The translations under genes and the position numbers were made by a program. This document shows, piece after piece, positions 8,355 through 20,587 of a DNA stretch of 64,000 nucleotides. The DNA is taken from positions 4,617,001 to 4,681,000 of the forward strand of contig NC_008576.1 of NCBI RefSeq assembly GCF_000014865.1, read 5' to 3'. The notes beneath the pieces were generated by a model. It did not search any database, was not told the origin of the DNA, and saw nothing but the letters and a program-made list of their open reading frames with translations. Source of the DNA: Magnetococcus marinus MC-1. GTDB taxonomy: Bacteria > Pseudomonadota > Magnetococcia > Magnetococcales > Magnetococcaceae. The first letter of the stretch is position 1, and each line of letters begins with the position of its first letter.

Positions 8355-9983
8355 ATGACCCGCGAAACCCTACACTATGACGTTGCCATTGTGGGTGCTG
8401 GACCTGCCGGTTTGGCAACCGCCATCGCGATATTGCAACGGGCTTCCCAGCCGATCTCACTCTGTATTTTAGAAAAGGCCGCCCGTGTGGGTGGGCATCA
8501 GCTCTCTGGGGCTTTGGTTGAGCCCGATGCCCTGGATCTGCTGTTCGGCACCTATGCCGCCCCACCCACACCGCCCCCGCTGTTGGCCACCGTCCAGCAT
8601 GCCACCACCCAGTTCTTGACCAAAACCCAGGCCATTCCCCTGCCCCATCCCAAAAAATGGCAGGATCATGGTGCCCAGCTCTACCCGTTGGGGGGATTAT
8701 GTCGTTGGTTGGCTGACCATGCGGAATCCTTGGGCGCGGAGATTTTTCCCGGTTTTACCGCCGTGGAACTGCTGCGGGACGGGCAGCACATCAGCGGTGT
8801 TGTGACTGGCGCTATGGGCCTTGACCGCCACGGCGGGAAAAAGCCCACCTATCAGCCAGGGGTAGCGATTCACGCCAAGGTCACGGTATTGGCCGAGGGT
8901 GCTCGGGGTTTTCTCACCCAACCCCTGCTTACCGAGCTGGGGCTCAACCATGGCTGCCCCCCCCCAACCTACGGCTTGGGTATGAAGGAGCTGTGGTCTG
9001 TGCCCAAGAGTGTGCCGGGCACCATCCGTCATACCCTGGGCTGGCCCCTAGAGCGTGTCCATGGCGGAGGGTTTATTTACCATCTACCCAACCAGCGTAT
9101 CGCGCTGGGGCTGGTGGTTGGTTTGGATTATCAAGATCCCACCTTTGACCCCTATGGGGCGCTACAGCGTTGGAAACAGCATGCCACCCTAGCCCCCCTG
9201 CTGGAGGGGGGCACGCTGCTTGGTTATGGCGCACGCGCTGTGAGCCAAGGGGGTTGGCTGGCACTGCCCAAGCTCTATTTCCATGGTGGGCTACTGGTGG
9301 GTGATGGTGCCGGTTTTCTTAATCCCGCCCGCTTAAAGGGGGTAAAAGGGGCGCTGCATTCCGGGGTCTTGGCGGCCACCGCCATTGTGCAGGCACTGGC
9401 TGAGGGGGATGGGGGAGCCACCGCATTACGCCGGTATCAACAGGCATGGGAGGCTTCGGACCTTGCCCAAACCCTTAAAGAAGAACGCAATGTGCGGGCA
9501 GGTTTTCGCATGGGTGGCAAGTTGGGGGGCATGGCGGTGGCCGCCTGGACCGGGCTACGTCAGCGGGGTGAAAACGGTTTCTCATTACGCTGGCAGCAAG
9601 AGGACCGGGCACGTCTGCGTCCCTGGCCGAGTGGGTTGGATTGGGCGCAACCAATGCGTTATGATACAACCCCCACCGGTCATTCGGTTGAGTACGCCTT
9701 AGCCACCAGTGGTCTAAGTTATGAGGAGGATCAACCCATCCACTTACAGCTTAGAGATGCCACCCTACCCGCCCGCCAGGGGGCACGTTTTGGTTTTCCT
9801 GAGCTGCGTTATTGTCCGGGGCGGGTGTTTGAAGTCAAACGGGATGCAAGCGGGGCCATTATCTACCTCCGCCATGGGGGCAACTGTCTACAGTGCAAAA
9901 GTTGTGATATTAAAGATCCCTTTAACAACATCCATTGGACCCCCCCAGAGGGTGGCAATGGTCCCGATTATCGGGATATGTAG
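8355..9983 (+). CDS. Electron-transfer flavoprotein-ubiquinone oxidoreductase
   Basis: A 542-residue FAD and 4Fe-4S enzyme that passes electrons from ETF (fatty-acid, amino-acid or dimethylglycine oxidation) to the membrane quinone pool. The FAD-binding start DVAIVGAGPAGLATAIA is at about residue 8-24. The C-terminal ferredoxin-like part carries the four cysteines: RYCPG and NCLQCKSCDIKDP, followed by the family ending WTPPEGGNGPDY. The start at 8355 is chosen because GGAGGT sits eight bases ahead; the in-frame TTG at 8337 lies before that site. No etfAB genes are visible here. The gene is followed after 20 bases by the HNH nuclease gene. Confidence 0.93.
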   Translation: MTRETLHYDVAIVGAGPAGLATAIAILQRASQPISLCILEKAARVGGHQLSGALVEPDALDLLFGTYAAPPTPPPLLATVQHATTQFLTKTQAIPLPHPKKWQDHGAQLYPLGGLCRWLADHAESLGAEIFPGFTAVELLRDGQHISGVVTGAMGLDRHGGKKPTYQPGVAIHAKVTVLAEGARGFLTQPLLTELGLNHGCPPPTYGLGMKELWSVPKSVPGTIRHTLGWPLERVHGGGFIYHLPNQRIALGLVVGLDYQDPTFDPYGALQRWKQHATLAPLLEGGTLLGYGARAVSQGGWLALPKLYFHGGLLVGDGAGFLNPARLKGVKGALHSGVLAATAIVQALAEGDGGATALRRYQQAWEASDLAQTLKEERNVRAGFRMGGKLGGMAVAAWTGLRQRGENGFSLRWQQEDRARLRPWPSGLDWAQPMRYDTTPTGHSVEYALATSGLSYEEDQPIHLQLRDATLPARQGARFGFPELRYCPGRVFEVKRDASGAIIYLRHGGNCLQCKSCDIKDPFNNIHWTPPEGGNGPDYRDM

Positions 9984-10003
9984 GTCGGCATAAGGAACAT
10001 AAC

Positions 10004-10357
10004 ATGAGTATGGAAAAGCTAGAGAACCGCATCAATACCTTAATGAAATCCGGTGGCTATCGCGAGAAGGCGCTACGTATCTACCCCTGGATATGTGGGC
10101 GCTGCCAGCGTGAGTTTAACCACAAGAATGTCCAAGAGTTGACGGTTCATCATAAGGATCATGACCATTTTAACAATCCCGAAGATGGCAGCAACTGGGA
10201 GCTTTTGTGTCTCTACTGTCATGACAATGAACATGCACGCATGACCGAGGCCCAAATGTATGGCACCGGCGGCAACCAGCCCGATGAAGGCCCCGCCGCC
10301 ACCCATAACCCCTTTGCCCAACTCAAAGCGCTGATGGAAGGTAAAAACCGCGGTTAA
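10004..10357 (+). CDS. yajD: YajD-family HNH nuclease
   Basis: A 117-residue protein close in length to E. coli YajD (115 residues). It contains a compact HNH domain with zinc-binding CxxC pairs (CGRC near residue 30 and CLYC near residue 72) flanking the catalytic-type HHKDHDHFNNPEDGSNWELLC region and a final HDNEH. HNH proteins of this family are presumed metal-dependent nucleases; the physiological target of YajD is not established. ATG at 10004 has an AAGGAA site. It sits 20 bases behind the ETF-QO gene and could be cotranscribed, though no functional link is obvious. The C-terminal 35 residues are low-complexity and probably flexible. Confidence 0.85.
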   Translation: MSMEKLENRINTLMKSGGYREKALRIYPWICGRCQREFNHKNVQELTVHHKDHDHFNNPEDGSNWELLCLYCHDNEHARMTEAQMYGTGGNQPDEGPAATHNPFAQLKALMEGKNRG

Positions 10358-10603
10358 ACCCAGGCGGCATATAACGACCACCCATTGGGGCACAACTTAG
10401 GCACTAGGGTCGTGTTTGGGAAACAGGATCTTGCCGCGCAAGAGCGGCACCCCCCCGTGGGCAGCCCTGTAACGGGTGCCCCCACGCGGCACCCCTGCCC
10501 ATGGCCGCTTGCGCTCTTTACGCTGTTTTTCCGTTTCAAACACAATCGTGCGCCCTATAATGGCCAACCACGCTTCACCCCAACCCCCCAACGCATCGCC
10601 CCA

Positions 10604-12922
<2,319 letters not shown>

Positions 12923-15900
12923 CTAACTATCTAAATTGGGGGCCAACCATTTGGCCATCTCTTCCACAGACATGCCCTTGCGTTTGGCGTACGCCTCCAA
13001 CTGATCGCCACCTATGCGGCCAACCGAAAAATAGCGTGCCTGTGGATGGGCAAACAGATAACCACTCACCGATGCCGCTGGGGTCATGGCAAAGCTCTCC
13101 GTCAACGCCATACCCGCATGCTCCTGCGCATTCAGACATTTAAACAGCAGCGCTTTTTCCGTATGGTCCGGACAGGCCGGATAGCCCGGTGCCGGACGAA
13201 TGCCCACATAGCGCTCCGCAATTAAGTCACCCTTAGAGAGCGCCTCATCCCCGGCATACCCCCAAAACTCCCGGCGGGCCCGTTCATGAATGTGCTCTGC
13301 AAAAGCCTCGGCCAAGCGGTCGGCCAGCGCCTCTACCATAATCGCCCGATAGTCATCATGGGCCGCTTGATGATGCGCCACCAACTCCGCCACACCAATG
13401 CCCGCTGTGACCGCAAACATACCGATGGTATCCCCCTGCCCCACAAAATCCGCCAGGGCATAACAGGGGGCCTCCCCACCGTCCCGCTGCTGACGCAGGG
13501 TGTGGATGGTGCCTAAACCGTCGGCCAGTTCAATATCATCCCCCACGCGGGAGGCGTTAAAGAGCCCCAACACCCCATTGGCCTTAAGGCTACCCTGAGC
13601 GATGATCTCTTGCAGCATCTGCTGGGCATCCTCAAACAGCCGCGTGGCGGCCTGCCCAACCTTGCTATCCGACAGGATCTCTGGATAACGACCATGCAGC
13701 TCCCAGGTGCGGAAAAAGGGGGTCCAGTCAATATAGGGCACCAAAGTGGCCAAATCATAATCCGCCAGCACATGCACACCGGGCTGCGCCGCTTGGGTTA
13801 CGGCAGCCGGGGTTGCAAAGGCCCGTGCCCGTGCCTCCTGCATACTCAAAAGCGGCTTGCGGGTGCTACGCTGCTCATGAATGGCGCGATATTTTTCATG
13901 CTCAGCCACACACGCGGCCATAAAATCATCCCGCTCCCGCGCACTCAGCAGCGCCGCCGCCACCCCCACCGAACGGGAGGCGTCCTTCACCTGCACCACA
14001 CACCCCTCGGTAACCGGGGCAATCTTAACCGCCGTGTGCGCCTTAGAGGTCGTCGCCCCCCCAATCAACAGGGGAATATGCTGCATGCCACGGCGCTGCA
14101 TCTCCTTGGCCACATGGGTCATCTGCTGCAAAGAGGGGGTAATCAGCCCCGAGAGACCAATAATCTGCGCGCCGCTCTCCTGAGCGCGATCCAAAATGGT
14201 CTCCACCGCCACCATCACGCCCAGATCTTCCACCTCAAAATTGTTGCACTGCAATACGACCTTAACAATGTTTTTGCCAATGTCGTGGACATCTCCCTTA
14301 ACCGTCGCCAACAAAATCTTGCCCGCGCCACTGGCACGGTTCTCTATACCACCCTGGCGGTTGGCCTCCTCAATATGGGGTACCAGATAGGCCACCGCCT
14401 GTTTCATCACCCGGGCGCTCTTCACCACCTGGGGCAAAAACATCTTGCCCTCGCCAAACAGATCCCCCACCGCATTCATACCCGCCATCAGTGGCCCTTC
14501 CACCACCTCCAACGGATGCGCCGCTAGGCTGCGGGCCTCCTCCACATCGGCGTCAATAAATTCGGTAATGCCCTTGATCATGGCGTGCCGTAGACGCGCT
14601 TGCACCGGCTCACTGCGCCATGCGGCATCCGCTTTATCCTCGGTTACGCCGCTCTGCCGATAGTGATCGGCCACCTCCAACAGACGGTCGGTGGCATCAC
14701 TGCGGCGGTTGAGGATGACATCCTCCACCCGCTCCCTTAGATCAACCGGGATCTCCTCATACACCGCCAACTGCCCGGCATTGACAATGCCCATATCCAT
14801 GCCCGCCGCGATGGCGTGATAGAGAAATACCGCATGCATCGCCTCCCGCACTGGATTGTTGCCCCTAAACGAGAAGGAAACATTGCTCACCCCACCACTG
14901 ATGCGGGCACCCGGCAGGTTCTGTTTGATCCAGCGGGTGGCCTGAATAAACTCCACCGCATAGTTGTTGTGCTCCTCTATGCCAGTAGCCACCGCAAATA
15001 TGTTGGGATCAAAGATAATATCATTGGGCTCCATGCCCACCGTATGCACCAACAGGTCATAGGCCCTTTGGCAGATATCAATACGCCGCTGGTAACTGTC
15101 GGCCTGCCCCTGCTCATCAAAGGCCATCACAATTACCGCCGCACCATAACGACGCGCCAAATGGGCCTGCTTGAGAAAGGGCTCATCCCCCTCCTTGAGA
15201 CTGAGGGAGTTAATGATGCACTTGCCCTGCACACACTTTAGACCAGCCTCCAACACCCGCCACTCGGAGGAGTCAATCATCACCGGCACCCGGCTGATCT
15301 CCGGCTCGGCGGCCATCAGGTTTAAAAATGTCACCATGGCCGACTGGGCATCCAACATGGCGTCATCCATGTTGACATCCACGATTTGCGCACCGCTCTC
15401 CACCTGCTCCCGAGCCACCGCCAAGGCGGTCTCATACTGGCCCTCACGGATCAAGCGGGCAAAACGGGCACTGCCTGCCACGTTGGTGCGCTCCCCCACG
15501 TTCACAAACAGGCTGTCGGCATCTATGGTCAGCGGCTCCAAGCCGCTCAGGTGACAGGCCGGCTTGAGGGTCGGGATCTGCCGGGGGGCCAGCCCTGCAA
15601 CCCGCTGTGCAATGGCCCGGATATGGTCCGGCGAGGTGCCACAACACCCCCCCACAATGTTAATCAACCCCCCTTGGGCAAAAGCCACCACCTTATCGGC
15701 CATCATCGCCGGGGTTTCATCATACTCACCAAAGGCGTTGGGTAGACCCGCATTGGGGTGTACCGAGATGCGGGTTGCGGCGATCTCCGCCAGGGTTTCC
15801 AGATGGGGACGCAGCTGATCGGCCCCCAACGCGCAGTTCATGCCGATGGTATCAGGACGGGCATGGCTCACCGAATTCCAGAAGGCCTCCACCGTTTGGC

Positions 15901-16585
15901 CGGTGAGGGTACGCCCAGATTGATCGGTAATGGTAAAGGAGATCATCAAGGGTAGATCCAGCTGGCGCTGCTCCAATACCTGACGCACCGCAAACAGGGC
16001 CGCCTTGCAGTTGAGGGTATCAAAGACCGTCTCCACCAACAGAATATCGGCCCCTCCATCCAACAGACCACGGGTGCCATTGGCGTAATCCGCAACCAGG
16101 GCGTCAAAATCAATATTGCGAAAACCAGGATTGTTCACATCCGGCGAGATGCTACAGGTGCGGTTGGTAGGGCCCAACACCCCCGCCACAAAGCAGATAC
16201 GCCCCGGCTGCTGGGCCATCACCGCATCACACGCTTGGCGGGCAACTCTGGCCCCTTCCAGATTGACCTCATAAACCAACGCCTCAAGGCCATAATCCCC
16301 CAGGGAGGGCGCATTGCCATTAAAGGTATTGGTCTCTACAATATCGGCGCCGGCTTCTAGATAAGCGGTGTGGATATTGCGTATCACCTGGGGCTTGGTC
16401 AAAACCAACAGATCATTGGCACCATGCAGTTCGGCGGGATGATCGGCAAAACGGCTGCCACGGTAGTCCGCCTCCTCCAATCCCAGCCGCTGAATCATGG
16501 TGCCCATTGCCCCATCGAGGATGAGAATGCGCTGTTGAAGAAGGGTGCGAAACTGCTCGGTACGTTGGTTTGCCATTGCGCTCAT
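12923..16585 (-). CDS. metH: Cobalamin-dependent methionine synthase
   Basis: Transfers the methyl group of 5-methyltetrahydrofolate to homocysteine through methylcobalamin. The 1220 residues show the complete four-module order: homocysteine-binding barrel (about 1-330, start [17 protein letters not shown] and zinc ligands in [10 protein letters not shown]), folate-binding barrel (about 345-630, [16 protein letters not shown]), B12 domain (about 650-890, with [10 protein letters not shown], the cobalt-ligating His at 767) and reactivation domain (about 910-1220). No B12, SAM or SAH riboswitch consensus could be recognised in the 160 bases upstream. The start at 16585 has only a weak ribosome-binding site; an ATG three codons on is an alternative. 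Downstream ligA is cotranscribed. B12 dependence matches the B12-binding regulator found at 17463. Confidence 0.97.
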   Translation of the reverse strand: MSAMANQRTEQFRTLLQQRILILDGAMGTMIQRLGLEEADYRGSRFADHPAELHGANDLLVLTKPQVIRNIHTAYLEAGADIVETNTFNGNAPSLGDYGLEALVYEVNLEGARVARQACDAVMAQQPGRICFVAGVLGPTNRTCSISPDVNNPGFRNIDFDALVADYANGTRGLLDGGADILLVETVFDTLNCKAALFAVRQVLEQRQLDLPLMISFTITDQSGRTLTGQTVEAFWNSVSHARPDTIGMNCALGADQLRPHLETLAEIAATRISVHPNAGLPNAFGEYDETPAMMADKVVAFAQGGLINIVGGCCGTSPDHIRAIAQRVAGLAPRQIPTLKPACHLSGLEPLTIDADSLFVNVGERTNVAGSARFARLIREGQYETALAVAREQVESGAQIVDVNMDDAMLDAQSAMVTFLNLMAAEPEISRVPVMIDSSEWRVLEAGLKCVQGKCIINSLSLKEGDEPFLKQAHLARRYGAAVIVMAFDEQGQADSYQRRIDICQRAYDLLVHTVGMEPNDIIFDPNIFAVATGIEEHNNYAVEFIQATRWIKQNLPGARISGGVSNVSFSFRGNNPVREAMHAVFLYHAIAAGMDMGIVNAGQLAVYEEIPVDLRERVEDVILNRRSDATDRLLEVADHYRQSGVTEDKADAAWRSEPVQARLRHAMIKGITEFIDADVEEARSLAAHPLEVVEGPLMAGMNAVGDLFGEGKMFLPQVVKSARVMKQAVAYLVPHIEEANRQGGIENRASGAGKILLATVKGDVHDIGKNIVKVVLQCNNFEVEDLGVMVAVETILDRAQESGAQIIGLSGLITPSLQQMTHVAKEMQRRGMQHIPLLIGGATTSKAHTAVKIAPVTEGCVVQVKDASRSVGVAAALLSARERDDFMAACVAEHEKYRAIHEQRSTRKPLLSMQEARARAFATPAAVTQAAQPGVHVLADYDLATLVPYIDWTPFFRTWELHGRYPEILSDSKVGQAATRLFEDAQQMLQEIIAQGSLKANGVLGLFNASRVGDDIELADGLGTIHTLRQQRDGGEAPCYALADFVGQGDTIGMFAVTAGIGVAELVAHHQAAHDDYRAIMVEALADRLAEAFAEHIHERARREFWGYAGDEALSKGDLIAERYVGIRPAPGYPACPDHTEKALLFKCLNAQEHAGMALTESFAMTPAASVSGYLFAHPQARYFSVGRIGGDQLEAYAKRKGMSVEEMAKWLAPNLDS

Positions 16586-16747
16586 TGCTTTTTTAAGGGA
16601 TTTTTTTCCATAGACCGTTGCCCCACACCCAACATCACCACATACTAGGGGCTTGGTCGCTCATGGTGAGGGATTACCATGCTCGCTACAACAACGCAAG
16701 AAAAGCACCAGAATGCCAGATGTGAAAGGCTCAAAGGAGGTTAGTTT

Positions 16748-17245
16748 ATGCGATTCCTACTCGTTCCGCTATTGATGTTGATGTTAATCCCGACACAGGC
16801 CGCGGCACGCGTGGTGTATGAGGATGGTCCCTTCGCCGTTCGTGAGGTCAAAGATGGTACCAAAACCATCTGTAAGTTGGAAATATCCCTCTATAAAGAG
16901 GACCGGATAGCCGCCTATTTGGCGCTGTTCAATAATGAAAATTACTATGGGGAGCTGTTTACCGAACGCCGCCGCGTGGGTAAAGCCCGCAACAAGGTGA
17001 CGGTTCAGTTTGATGACGAACCCGAACAGAGCATCAAGTTTGTGGAAGAGGCCCCCGGCATGGATACCGACTGGCGTTGGCAATATCTTGAGCTCAACCA
17101 GCCCAGCGCCGTTATCGACAGTATAGCCCGTAAACGCCATATGAAGATCTCTTTCTTCAATGGCATGGAGACCTTTGAGTTTAGCATCCCCCTCAAGGGT
17201 AGCTCCAAAGCGGTTAAACGTCTGCAACGCTGCAACCGTCGCTAA
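16748..17245 (+). CDS. Exported protein of unknown function
   Basis: A 165-residue protein with a clear signal peptide (MRFLLVPLLMLMLIPTQAAA, cleavage about residue 20), so periplasmic or outer-surface. The mature part is charged and beta-rich with no catalytic motif recognised. A single cysteine in the middle (TICKLEIS) and one near the C-terminus (QRCNRR) could form a disulfide. An excellent ribosome-binding site (AAAGGAGG) precedes the ATG, so it is probably well translated. It is monocistronic: divergent from metH and followed by a strong hairpin. It resembles small proteins annotated as invasion-associated-locus B-like in overall layout, but the likeness is too weak to name it. Confidence 0.7.
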   Translation: MRFLLVPLLMLMLIPTQAAARVVYEDGPFAVREVKDGTKTICKLEISLYKEDRIAAYLALFNNENYYGELFTERRRVGKARNKVTVQFDDEPEQSIKFVEEAPGMDTDWRWQYLELNQPSAVIDSIARKRHMKISFFNGMETFEFSIPLKGSSKAVKRLQRCNRR

Positions 17246-17275
17246 CGGCTGACTGAGGTTTGCAACACCAATAAA

Positions 17276-17306
17276 AACGGCAGGCCATCTCCTTTGGCCT
17301 GCCGTT
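17276..17306 (+). terminator. Stable hairpin, probable terminator
   Basis: Perfect 11-base arms (AACGGCAGGCC and its complement) with a nine-base loop, 30 bases after the preceding stop codon. The following T content is modest, so termination may be rho-assisted. Confidence 0.65.
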
Positions 17307-17462
17307 CGTGTTTCAATCAACCCCACCTTGATGGGGCGCTCCAGAGAGTTCCCCTCTGCCCCCCCAGATTCTGCATCGCTTGCCAAGCCGTTTAGCCTAG
17401 GGCTTGGTCATGCTGGTGGAAGCCCGCCCCTCCCCGCCATGGATCAATCATAGGATGTGTGC

Positions 17463-18335
17463 CTAAATTTCCGCGACGGCTTGTTTAAATGATTGGGGTA
17501 AGGGGAGTATTCCGATGGTACGCAGATAACTTTCCGAATGGTCCGCCATTTTACCGCCAAGGAAAATGGGAATATCAAATGCACGGGAGAGATCTGTTAA
17601 CGGTTCAAGTAATGGGTTGTCTGTGACTTTGGCTTTTCCCGCTAACAAAATTCCCCGACAACGGCAACTCTGAACCACCGGTTTAAATTGATCAAATGGC
17701 AGACTCGTACCAAGATAGAGTGGGTAAATACCCTCTTCAGCCAAAGTTAGGCAAAACAGCAAAAGCCCAAGCTCATGTTGTTCTCCAGGAACACAGACGG
17801 TAAGCAGATCATAACGCGGCTTTCGATAGAGTATGTGATTAAGGCGGGTCGTCAATTTATTGTGGAAAAAATGACTGGCAAAATGCTCCTCGGCGATACC
17901 CGTTGGGTGTTTATCCCATCGGCTACCCAGGTTTTTAAAAACCGGCAAGATAAGCTTATACATAACTGTATCTGGTTGAAATGTATTCAAAGCATGTTGG
18001 GTGAGATCCTCAAGATGTGTCAAATTGAACGCAGAAATTGCCTGTAACATCATTTTCAATAGATCATGGGAATCCTCTTTGTTGAGCGGGGGTGAATGGC
18101 TGGTTACTTCGGCAATGGCCCCGCTAATTCTCATCCCGTTGTCAAGCAGCAGTCGCAGCCTCTGCGCCAACTCCAAATCCTTGGCCAAATAACGTCTCTG
18201 CCCGGCGCGATTGCGCACGGGTTCAAAGAGCCCATATCGCCTCTCCCATGTGCGCACCGTATCCACATTGACGTTGAGTACCTGGGCAATAAATCGTATG
18301 GGAAAATTTGCGCTCAAAGTCTGTCCCTTAACCAT
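17463..18335 (-). CDS. MerR-family regulator with B12-binding domain, CarH/LitR-type photoreceptor candidate
   Basis: A 290-residue DNA-binding protein with an N-terminal MerR winged helix (about 12-75, IRFIAQVLNVNVDTVRTWERRYG) and a C-terminal cobalamin module. Light-sensing CarH proteins carry a W-x9-EH motif in the four-helix bundle and a lower-ligand His in an E-x-H-x-x-G motif. Both are here exactly: Trp140, Glu150-His151, and GEQHELG with His187. In the Thermus CarH the corresponding residues are Trp131, Glu141-His142 and His177, so the spacing is conserved. By analogy it would bind adenosylcobalamin, repress in the dark and release DNA in blue-green or UV light. It is divergent from a hybrid histidine kinase. 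The usual carotenoid target genes are absent nearby. Confidence 0.85.
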   Translation of the reverse strand: MVKGQTLSANFPIRFIAQVLNVNVDTVRTWERRYGLFEPVRNRAGQRRYLAKDLELAQRLRLLLDNGMRISGAIAEVTSHSPPLNKEDSHDLLKMMLQAISAFNLTHLEDLTQHALNTFQPDTVMYKLILPVFKNLGSRWDKHPTGIAEEHFASHFFHNKLTTRLNHILYRKPRYDLLTVCVPGEQHELGLLLFCLTLAEEGIYPLYLGTSLPFDQFKPVVQSCRCRGILLAGKAKVTDNPLLEPLTDLSRAFDIPIFLGGKMADHSESYLRTIGILPLPQSFKQAVAEI

Positions 18336-18534
18336 TAGCTCGTCAAATTATTCCAGTCAAAAGCCATTCTGAGGCTTATTGGACCAAAATCCAAGTGATT
18401 ATTCTGCACCTATCGAGATAGAATTGGTCACGTATATGTAAGAAAATGACTGTTTGCCGTATCTGGCTGCTGGGAGCGAGCTGTCGTGAACTACTTAAGT
18501 TAAGCAGATTCAACCTGCAAAAAAGGAAGTCGAA
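18336..18534. promoter_or_regulatory. Divergent intergenic region, probable operator site for the B12 regulator
   Basis: About 200 A/T-rich bases separate the CarH-like gene and the hybrid kinase gene. Both promoters must lie here, and MerR-family repressors commonly autoregulate from such a position. A small inverted repeat (TTGGA-6-TCCAA) is at 18379-18394. This is an inference from layout; no operator has been identified. Confidence 0.35.
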
Positions 18535-20538
18535 ATGATGGAGCTGTGTCCAAAAATTTTGATCGTCGATGACCGCCCAGAAAATTTATTTGCCCTCCAT
18601 TCAATCTTAAAAGTGCTCCGTGTTGAGATCATCCAAGCTCCCTCTGGAAATGACGCCTTGGCCCTGGCCAATGAGCATGACTTTGCCTTAATTTATCTGG
18701 ATATAGACATGCCAGGGATGGATGGGTATGAGGTTGCTCGTCACCTGAAATCCTATGATAAGACCATGAATATTCCTATCCTCTTTCTCACCTCGGCTTA
18801 CCATGATGAGTTCCATAGTCTGATTGCCTATCACGCCGGTGGCATCGACTATATTGAAAAACCCATATGCCATGAAATCCTACTTGCCAAAGCCAAACTA
18901 TTTTTAGAACTCTACATCAACCGCAAAAAGGTTGAGCGAACCAATATCATCCTCCAAAGCGAGGTCCTCAGACGCCAAGCGACCGAAACGGCCTACCGGG
19001 AATGTGAATCCAGGCATGAGGCAAAGAGGGTTTTTATCGCCAAAATGAGTCATGAATTCCGCACGCCGATGAACAGCATGATCGGCATGTTAGATATGCT
19101 AGAGGGCACACCATTGTCTGAAGAGCAGTTTGAATACATCGACTCAATGCGCCAAGCAACGGACCACCTAACCAGTATGGTTGGTAATCTTCTTGATATT
19201 ACCCAGTTGGAAGCAGGAATTATCAAAATCAAAGAAAAACCCTTTAGCCTCATAGCCTTGGTCAAGAATGTCATCAATATTATTCGACCATTGGCCTTTA
19301 AGAAAAAGATTCTTTTTATTCCCTATATCTCGCCTGACATTGCGCCTTGGTTTATTGGTGATGCCAATCGTCTTCAGCAAATCCTGGTCAATCTACTGGG
19401 CAATGCCATCAAATATACCCACTGGGGCAGTGTGGCGCTGCTGATCTCTGCAAAGCCTGTAAACTCTCGTTATAACGTTGAATTTAAAGTGGTTGATACA
19501 GGAGATGGCATCGATTTAGAGAATCAGGAGAAGATTTTTCAGGCTTTTGTCCGTGGTGCCTACAATAACGCTGAAACCACCGAGGGGACGGGACTTGGCT
19601 TGTCGATTTGTAAAAATCTCGTCGATCTGATGCAAGGAACCATCGAACTCAAAAGCACCCCCCAACATGGCAGCACATTTTCGGTCTCCATTCCCTTGAC
19701 CCGCTACACCGCCCCTGTTCAAACGGGTAAAGAGAAAAAGCTGCAAGGGGTGAACCTATCCATACTCACAGATCACCTTGTCCAAGGCATGCTCTTTGAA
19801 GAGCAATTAACCCGCCACGGTGCCCATTCGCATCTATGCTTTAATGGTCAATCCATCGCGGCGTGTTTTGCTGAAGAAAAGGATACCGACCTGCTTATCG
19901 TGCATCATGATAACACAAGTAAAAAGAAGCTATTACAAGGGTTTGAGAAGTTTAAACAGGAGGTCACCGACTGCAAGGCGAAAATTCTCATCTGTGGCCG
20001 TTGTTACCAAAGAGATGACATGGAAGCACTTGCCGACAGGGGTGTCTCTATCTTCCCGGATTTTCACGATGAAGATGAATTGATTGATAAAATCCAATCG
20101 GTGCTGGGTCTGCACAAAAATAGAAAAAAGCCAGACCCGCTCGATGCGAAAAAACGGGTGTTGATCGTCGATGACAGTGAAGATAACCGAGTCCTATTGT
20201 CCCACTACCTGCGTGATTATGCGTGTGAAATCATTCAAGCTGTAGATGGTCACGAGGCGATTGACACATACATCGCCTCCAGACACTCACTGGATCTGGT
20301 TCTAATGGATCTACAGATGCCCGGTCTGGATGGTCTGAGTGCGACCCAAAAGATACGGGCTTGGGAAAAAGCACATCGTGTTGCAAAAGTACCTATCGTT
20401 ATCATATCCGCACATGCGACTGAATCCCATAGAGACGCCTCGCTTAATGCAGGGAGTGATGCGTTTTTGAACAAACCCATCCGCAAAAAAACCCTCAAAC
20501 GGATTGCCGCTCAATTTCTCCTGCATGCCGAGCCTTGA
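18535..20538 (+). CDS. Hybrid histidine kinase with N- and C-terminal receiver domains
   Basis: A soluble 667-residue signalling protein in the order receiver, HisKA, HATPase_c, degenerate receiver-like linker, receiver. Receiver 1 (about 7-125) has Asp56 as phosphoacceptor and the Lys109-Pro pair. HisKA has the phospho-His in KMSHEFRTPMN (His173). The ATPase shows N box (LLGNAIKYT), G1 (VDTGDGID) and G2 (GTGLGLS). The segment about 400-530 looks like a decayed receiver. Receiver 2 (about 540-660) has Asp592 in LMDLQMPG. There are no membrane segments and no input domain, so the first receiver is probably the input, fed by another kinase. AAGGAAG precedes the ATG. It is divergent from the CarH-like regulator, which may control it. 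Confidence 0.9.
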   Translation: MMELCPKILIVDDRPENLFALHSILKVLRVEIIQAPSGNDALALANEHDFALIYLDIDMPGMDGYEVARHLKSYDKTMNIPILFLTSAYHDEFHSLIAYHAGGIDYIEKPICHEILLAKAKLFLELYINRKKVERTNIILQSEVLRRQATETAYRECESRHEAKRVFIAKMSHEFRTPMNSMIGMLDMLEGTPLSEEQFEYIDSMRQATDHLTSMVGNLLDITQLEAGIIKIKEKPFSLIALVKNVINIIRPLAFKKKILFIPYISPDIAPWFIGDANRLQQILVNLLGNAIKYTHWGSVALLISAKPVNSRYNVEFKVVDTGDGIDLENQEKIFQAFVRGAYNNAETTEGTGLGLSICKNLVDLMQGTIELKSTPQHGSTFSVSIPLTRYTAPVQTGKEKKLQGVNLSILTDHLVQGMLFEEQLTRHGAHSHLCFNGQSIAACFAEEKDTDLLIVHHDNTSKKKLLQGFEKFKQEVTDCKAKILICGRCYQRDDMEALADRGVSIFPDFHDEDELIDKIQSVLGLHKNRKKPDPLDAKKRVLIVDDSEDNRVLLSHYLRDYACEIIQAVDGHEAIDTYIASRHSLDLVLMDLQMPGLDGLSATQKIRAWEKAHRVAKVPIVIISAHATESHRDASLNAGSDAFLNKPIRKKTLKRIAAQFLLHAEP

Positions 20539-20587
20539 GACCCTCCCCCGTAGCTTGGTTTCCGTGATCGCAAGGCGTCACCCTTCA

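Noticed and set aside
16586..16747. Possible SAM, SAH or B12 riboswitch ahead of metH
   Set aside because: I compared with the consensus cores and found no match; the spacer is only about 160 bases and shared with a divergent gene.
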